Assembly: GCF_022436485.1 (NCBI RefSeq)
Contig: NZ_JAKUDO010000001.1
Coordinates: 1,488,001-1,552,000, forward strand
Length of the DNA: 64,000 nucleotides
Direction of reading: 5' to 3'
Source of the DNA: Agrococcus sp. ARC_14
GTDB lineage: Bacteria; Actinomycetota; Actinomycetes; Actinomycetales; Microbacteriaceae
The position numbers and the translations under genes are program-made. The notes under the pieces are model-generated. The model was not told where the DNA came from. It saw nothing but the letters and a program-made list of their open reading frames with translations, and made no database searches. This document shows positions 61,346-64,000 of the stretch, one piece after another (position 1 is the stretch's first letter; each line of letters begins with the position of its first letter).

Positions 61346-63127
61346 TCAGCGGGCGAAGAGCAGCAGCCCGAGCGACCGTGGCGTCGAGTATCCCGCGTGG
61401 TGCGGCGGCAGCCCCTTCTTGGTGAGCTTCCATTGCGCATGCGCGATGAGCTCGCGGTAGACCTCGCGAACGGTGTCGTCGGCGATCGCCTCGAGCGCAC
61501 CCTCGGCGGCGGGCACGATCGCCTCGGCCGTGAGCTCGATGTCGAACCCCCGCCGCTTCGCGATCTCGTCGCCGAGCACGGCAGGTCCGGCCGGTACGGC
61601 GTCGGGGGAGCCGAGCAGCTGCACCGGAGCGAGCTCGTCATCGCCGAGCGCGCCCCCGAGCTCCTGCAGGCGCCGATCGAGCCGTTCGGGATCGAGCGAT
61701 CGCCCCTCGCCCTCGTAGGGCATGAGCGCCACCTCTCGGTGGAGCAGCGCGAGCAGATCGGTGATCCCGCGCACGCGATCGTCGAACGCGGCGCTCTCAC
61801 GCCGCTCGCGCGGAGGCAGGCCGTCGCTGCGCACATGCCCGACGACGGCGAGCGGCAGCTGCTGCAGCAGGCGCACGCCGGTCATGTGCATCCCGATGTG
61901 GCCGGCGCCGTGCAGTCCGTTGCGGTAGCCCGCGTACTGCAGCTCGGATGCGTCGCTCCAGCTGGGATCGGCGCCGATGGCCCGGATGCCCGTGGCGATC
62001 TGGGATCGGAAGGGCGCGAGCCGTTCGGGTGGGAGATCGAGATCCGCGACGATCCCGTCGATGTCGGTCCATCCCCATCCGCCCTTGAGCACCCCGGCGC
62101 CGAGCCCCGTGAGCGTGAACTCCTGCGGCAGCTTCCGCTCGGAGGTCCACGGCATCACTCGGTCGTAGATGCCGAGCAGGCTGGAGGCCCAGATGGTCGC
62201 CGGATTCATGCGGTAGTCGACGGGCTCGCCAGCGACGGGCGGCGCGTTGAGGGGGAAGCCCCAGCGCTCGGCGAGCAGGCTCGCCACGCGGTAGTCCTCC
62301 GCCTGCGAAGCGACCTTGTTCGCAGCGCTGACGTGGATCCCGTCGATCGCGCCACTGCGCAGCGCGCCAGCCAGGATCACGCGCGAGTCGTAGCCGCCGG
62401 AGAGCTGCAGGTCGGTCCACCAGCCGGGGACGCCGGCGAGCGCGGCAGTGCTGCCGGCGATGAAGGCGGCGGCACTGCGCAGCGTCTGCACGGGGTCGGA
62501 CGCACCGTCGACGATCCGCGCCGCCAGGGGTGTGCCATCCACCTGCACGCTGAGCCGCAGCCCGAGCCCGATCTCGAGCCCCTGTGCCGCCGGCACCCAG
62601 TCGATCTCGCGGATGTACGTGTCGGGGGAGAGCTGCTGCGCGGCATGGCTGTTCAGCACCGAGCGCGCCAGCAGCGCCTCGCGATGCTGCGTCGAGCGCA
62701 GCCCGAACGCGGCCCGCAGGTCGTCGAGCACCAGCAGCGAGTCGGAAGCGGCGACGAAGCCGGGGCCGGAGGTGTGCAGCAGGGCCGCGCTGCCGAAGAC
62801 GTCGTGCCGGATCCGCACGCGGCGGCGATCCCAGCTGGCGGTCAGGAACTCACCGGCGACGCCATGCTCGTCGAGCGGACGCGGCAGCTGCAGCCACCCA
62901 TCGACGCCGAACGCGATCGCACCATGCTCTGGAGACAGGGCGGTGCCGCGGAAGTAGGTGCTGCCGCTGATGCTCGCCGCGACGTCGCGGCTGACGATGG
63001 TGATGCTGCGCCGGCGATCGAGCGCCGCGGTGAAGCGCTCGGAGGCGGGGCTGCCGTTGGCGGCCAGCCAGGCTTCGAGCACGCGCCCAGCTGCTCGGTC
63101 ATGCACGACCAGGAGCGAGTTCACCAC
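61346..63127 (-). CDS. AsnB-like asparagine-synthetase-domain protein without glutaminase Cys
   Basis: A 593-aa protein. The N-terminal half resembles a class II glutaminase domain, but the start is VNSLLVV with no Cys2, so it cannot use glutamine. The C-terminal half has a PP-loop ATP-binding motif, QLSGGYDSRVILAGAL, as in asparagine synthetases and lasso-peptide cyclases. Substrate unknown; free ammonia or another nucleophile would be used. GTG 63127 is 6 nt from TAGGCT. Confidence 0.82.
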   Translation of the reverse strand: MVNSLLVVHDRAAGRVLEAWLAANGSPASERFTAALDRRRSITIVSRDVAASISGSTYFRGTALSPEHGAIAFGVDGWLQLPRPLDEHGVAGEFLTASWDRRRVRIRHDVFGSAALLHTSGPGFVAASDSLLVLDDLRAAFGLRSTQHREALLARSVLNSHAAQQLSPDTYIREIDWVPAAQGLEIGLGLRLSVQVDGTPLAARIVDGASDPVQTLRSAAAFIAGSTAALAGVPGWWTDLQLSGGYDSRVILAGALRSGAIDGIHVSAANKVASQAEDYRVASLLAERWGFPLNAPPVAGEPVDYRMNPATIWASSLLGIYDRVMPWTSERKLPQEFTLTGLGAGVLKGGWGWTDIDGIVADLDLPPERLAPFRSQIATGIRAIGADPSWSDASELQYAGYRNGLHGAGHIGMHMTGVRLLQQLPLAVVGHVRSDGLPPRERRESAAFDDRVRGITDLLALLHREVALMPYEGEGRSLDPERLDRRLQELGGALGDDELAPVQLLGSPDAVPAGPAVLGDEIAKRRGFDIELTAEAIVPAAEGALEAIADDTVREVYRELIAHAQWKLTKKGLPPHHAGYSTPRSLGLLLFAR

Positions 63128-63133
63128 GCGCTC

Positions 63134-63139
63134 AGCCTA
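63134..63139 (-). promoter_or_regulatory. -10 element TAGGCT, leaderless promoter for AsnB-like gene
   Basis: On the minus strand it ends 6 nt before GTG 63127, separating this gene from the ion channel upstream. Confidence 0.6.
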
Positions 63140-63146
63140 CGGGCGC

Positions 63147-64000
63147 TCAGGTGTCGAGCTCGCGCTCGGCGCGCAGCAGCGCCAGCTCTGCACGCACGGC
63201 GGCGAGCTCCGCGAGGATCCGCTCGCCGACCGCATCCTGGTGCTCCTCGATGTGCTCCTCGAGCTGCTCGTCCTCCGCCTCGCGCTGGATGTTGAGCGCC
63301 TCGGTCGTCACGGCGATGAAGAGGTTGAGCACCACGAACGTCGTGAGCACGCCGTAGACCATGAAGAAGGGCCAGGCACTCGGCTGGAGCTCCGAGAGCG
63401 GCTGCACGATCTCACCCCATCCGTCGCCGTTCAGGAGACGGAAGAGGGAGACGGTGGATGCGCCGAGGTCACCGAAGTCCTGCGGCCGATCCGTTCCGTA
63501 GAGCATCGTCGAGGCGACGACGAAGACGTAGCCGATCACGACGAGCAGCCCGCCGATGGAGGCGATGCCCGGGATCGACGCGAGCAGCGCGTTCACCACC
63601 CGGCGCATCGATCGCACCTGCGAGAGCAGGCGCATGACGCGCAGCACCCGCAGCACGCGGAGCACCTGCGCGCCCGGGGCGACCGGCACCCAGGAGATCA
63701 CCACCACGAACAGGTCGAACAGGTTCCAGCCATCGCGGAAGAACCGCCAGCCGTATGCCCACAACTTCAGCACCAGCTCGATGGTGAAGACGATGACCAC
63801 CGTGAGGTTGACGGCGTGCAGCAGCTCGCCCCAGCGCTCCACGATGGGCGCGGAGGTCTCGAGTCCGAGCACGATCGCATTGACCACGATGAGCGTCGTG
63901 ATCGTGCGCGTGAATGGCGCCGATTCGACGAGGGAGCGAACGCGCTCGCGCAGCGATGCGGGGGCTGGATGCGGGGCAGTCGGCTGCGGATCGTGGTTCA
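63147..64000 (-). CDS. voltage-gated-type ion channel, 5' end beyond the window
   Basis: The frame is open from 63147 to the window edge (at least 284 aa), so the start is outside; the GTG at 63887 is inside TM1 and is not the start. It has S1-S6: SAPFTRTITTLIVVNAIVLG (S1), a positively charged S4 LRVLRVLRVMRLL, and a pore with the filter-like NGDGWGEI. A Glu-rich coiled coil forms the C-terminus. It resembles bacterial VGIC-family (NaChBac-like) channels; ion selectivity is unknown. Confidence 0.88.
   Translation of the reverse strand, partial: NHDPQPTAPHPAPASLRERVRSLVESAPFTRTITTLIVVNAIVLGLETSAPIVERWGELLHAVNLTVVIVFTIELVLKLWAYGWRFFRDGWNLFDLFVVVISWVPVAPGAQVLRVLRVLRVMRLLSQVRSMRRVVNALLASIPGIASIGGLLVVIGYVFVVASTMLYGTDRPQDFGDLGASTVSLFRLLNGDGWGEIVQPLSELQPSAWPFFMVYGVLTTFVVLNLFIAVTTEALNIQREAEDEQLEEHIEEHQDAVGERILAELAAVRAELALLRAERELDT

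Overview
The window is about 64 kb of very GC-rich, gene-dense chromosome from an actinobacterium. The gene set (a DUF2469 gene beside rnhB, GlgE, a DUF664 mycothiol-type DinB protein, an Rv2578c-type radical SAM protein, DUF3097, LigA with an insertion) and the rpsB-tsf-pyrH-frr-cdsA order fit Micrococcales, most likely family Microbacteriaceae. A genus such as Agrococcus is only a guess. I see no insertion sequence, phage, CRISPR array, tRNA or rRNA: this is core chromosome with ordinary accessory genes.

Layout. 0.1-8.6 kb is a housekeeping run on the + strand: rpsP-khpA-rimM-trmD, a membrane protein, rplS with its own promoter and terminator, lepB-rnhB-DUF2469-yraN-comM-dprA. 8.6-10.4 kb (- strand) is a regulator-MFS exporter pair with a clear operator. 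10.5-12.4 kb holds a metallophosphoesterase and xerC, facing a degenerate M23 peptidase. 13.1-17.9 kb is rpsB-tsf, pyrH-frr-cdsA and a DivIVA-like gene. 17.9-23 kb has a secreted SLT-domain protein, a zinc-ribbon protein, an AI-2E-type permease, a large envelope protein and a YbbN-type protein, closed by a cluster of palindromes.

23.1-32.1 kb is a glycogen/alpha-glucan region: glgE-glgB (-), glgP (+) and glgX (-). 32.1-34.8 kb is a cysteine desulfurase followed by mnmA (tRNA thiolation), separated by a 58-bp near-palindrome and G-rich tandem repeats. 34.9-42.5 kb has two membrane proteins and then ligA with five accessory genes. 42.5-46.3 kb has a LexA-boxed radical SAM gene and an SLC13 permease-glycerate kinase pair. 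46.4-50.7 kb has a YdcF protein and gatCAB. 50.8-54 kb has a YeaQ-type protein, an LLM oxidoreductase, DUF3097 and an SGNH hydrolase. 54-57.5 kb is a TPP-riboswitch-controlled ykoEDC thiamine-precursor ECF transporter with a co-translated P-loop gene. 57.6-64 kb has an alcohol dehydrogenase, a DUF1016 nuclease, a small zincin, a siderophore-interacting protein behind an IdeR-like box, an AsnB-like protein without the glutaminase cysteine, and an ion channel cut by the window end.

The strongest pattern beyond the genes is promoter architecture. Seventeen genes have a TAnnnT -10 hexamer ending 6-8 nt before the start codon with no Shine-Dalgarno, which is the layout of leaderless transcription. 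In one case (glgX / cysteine desulfurase) a single 7-bp TAGGCTA provides the -10 of both divergent genes. Other regulatory sites are a LexA box, an IdeR-like box, a regulator operator, a TPP riboswitch and several families of intergenic palindromes that supply the 3' ends of neighbouring genes. I found nothing I would call a new multi-gene system. The best candidates for new biology are the symmetric promoter, the TPP-controlled P-loop gene, the AsnB-like orphan and the repeat elements domesticated into gene ends.
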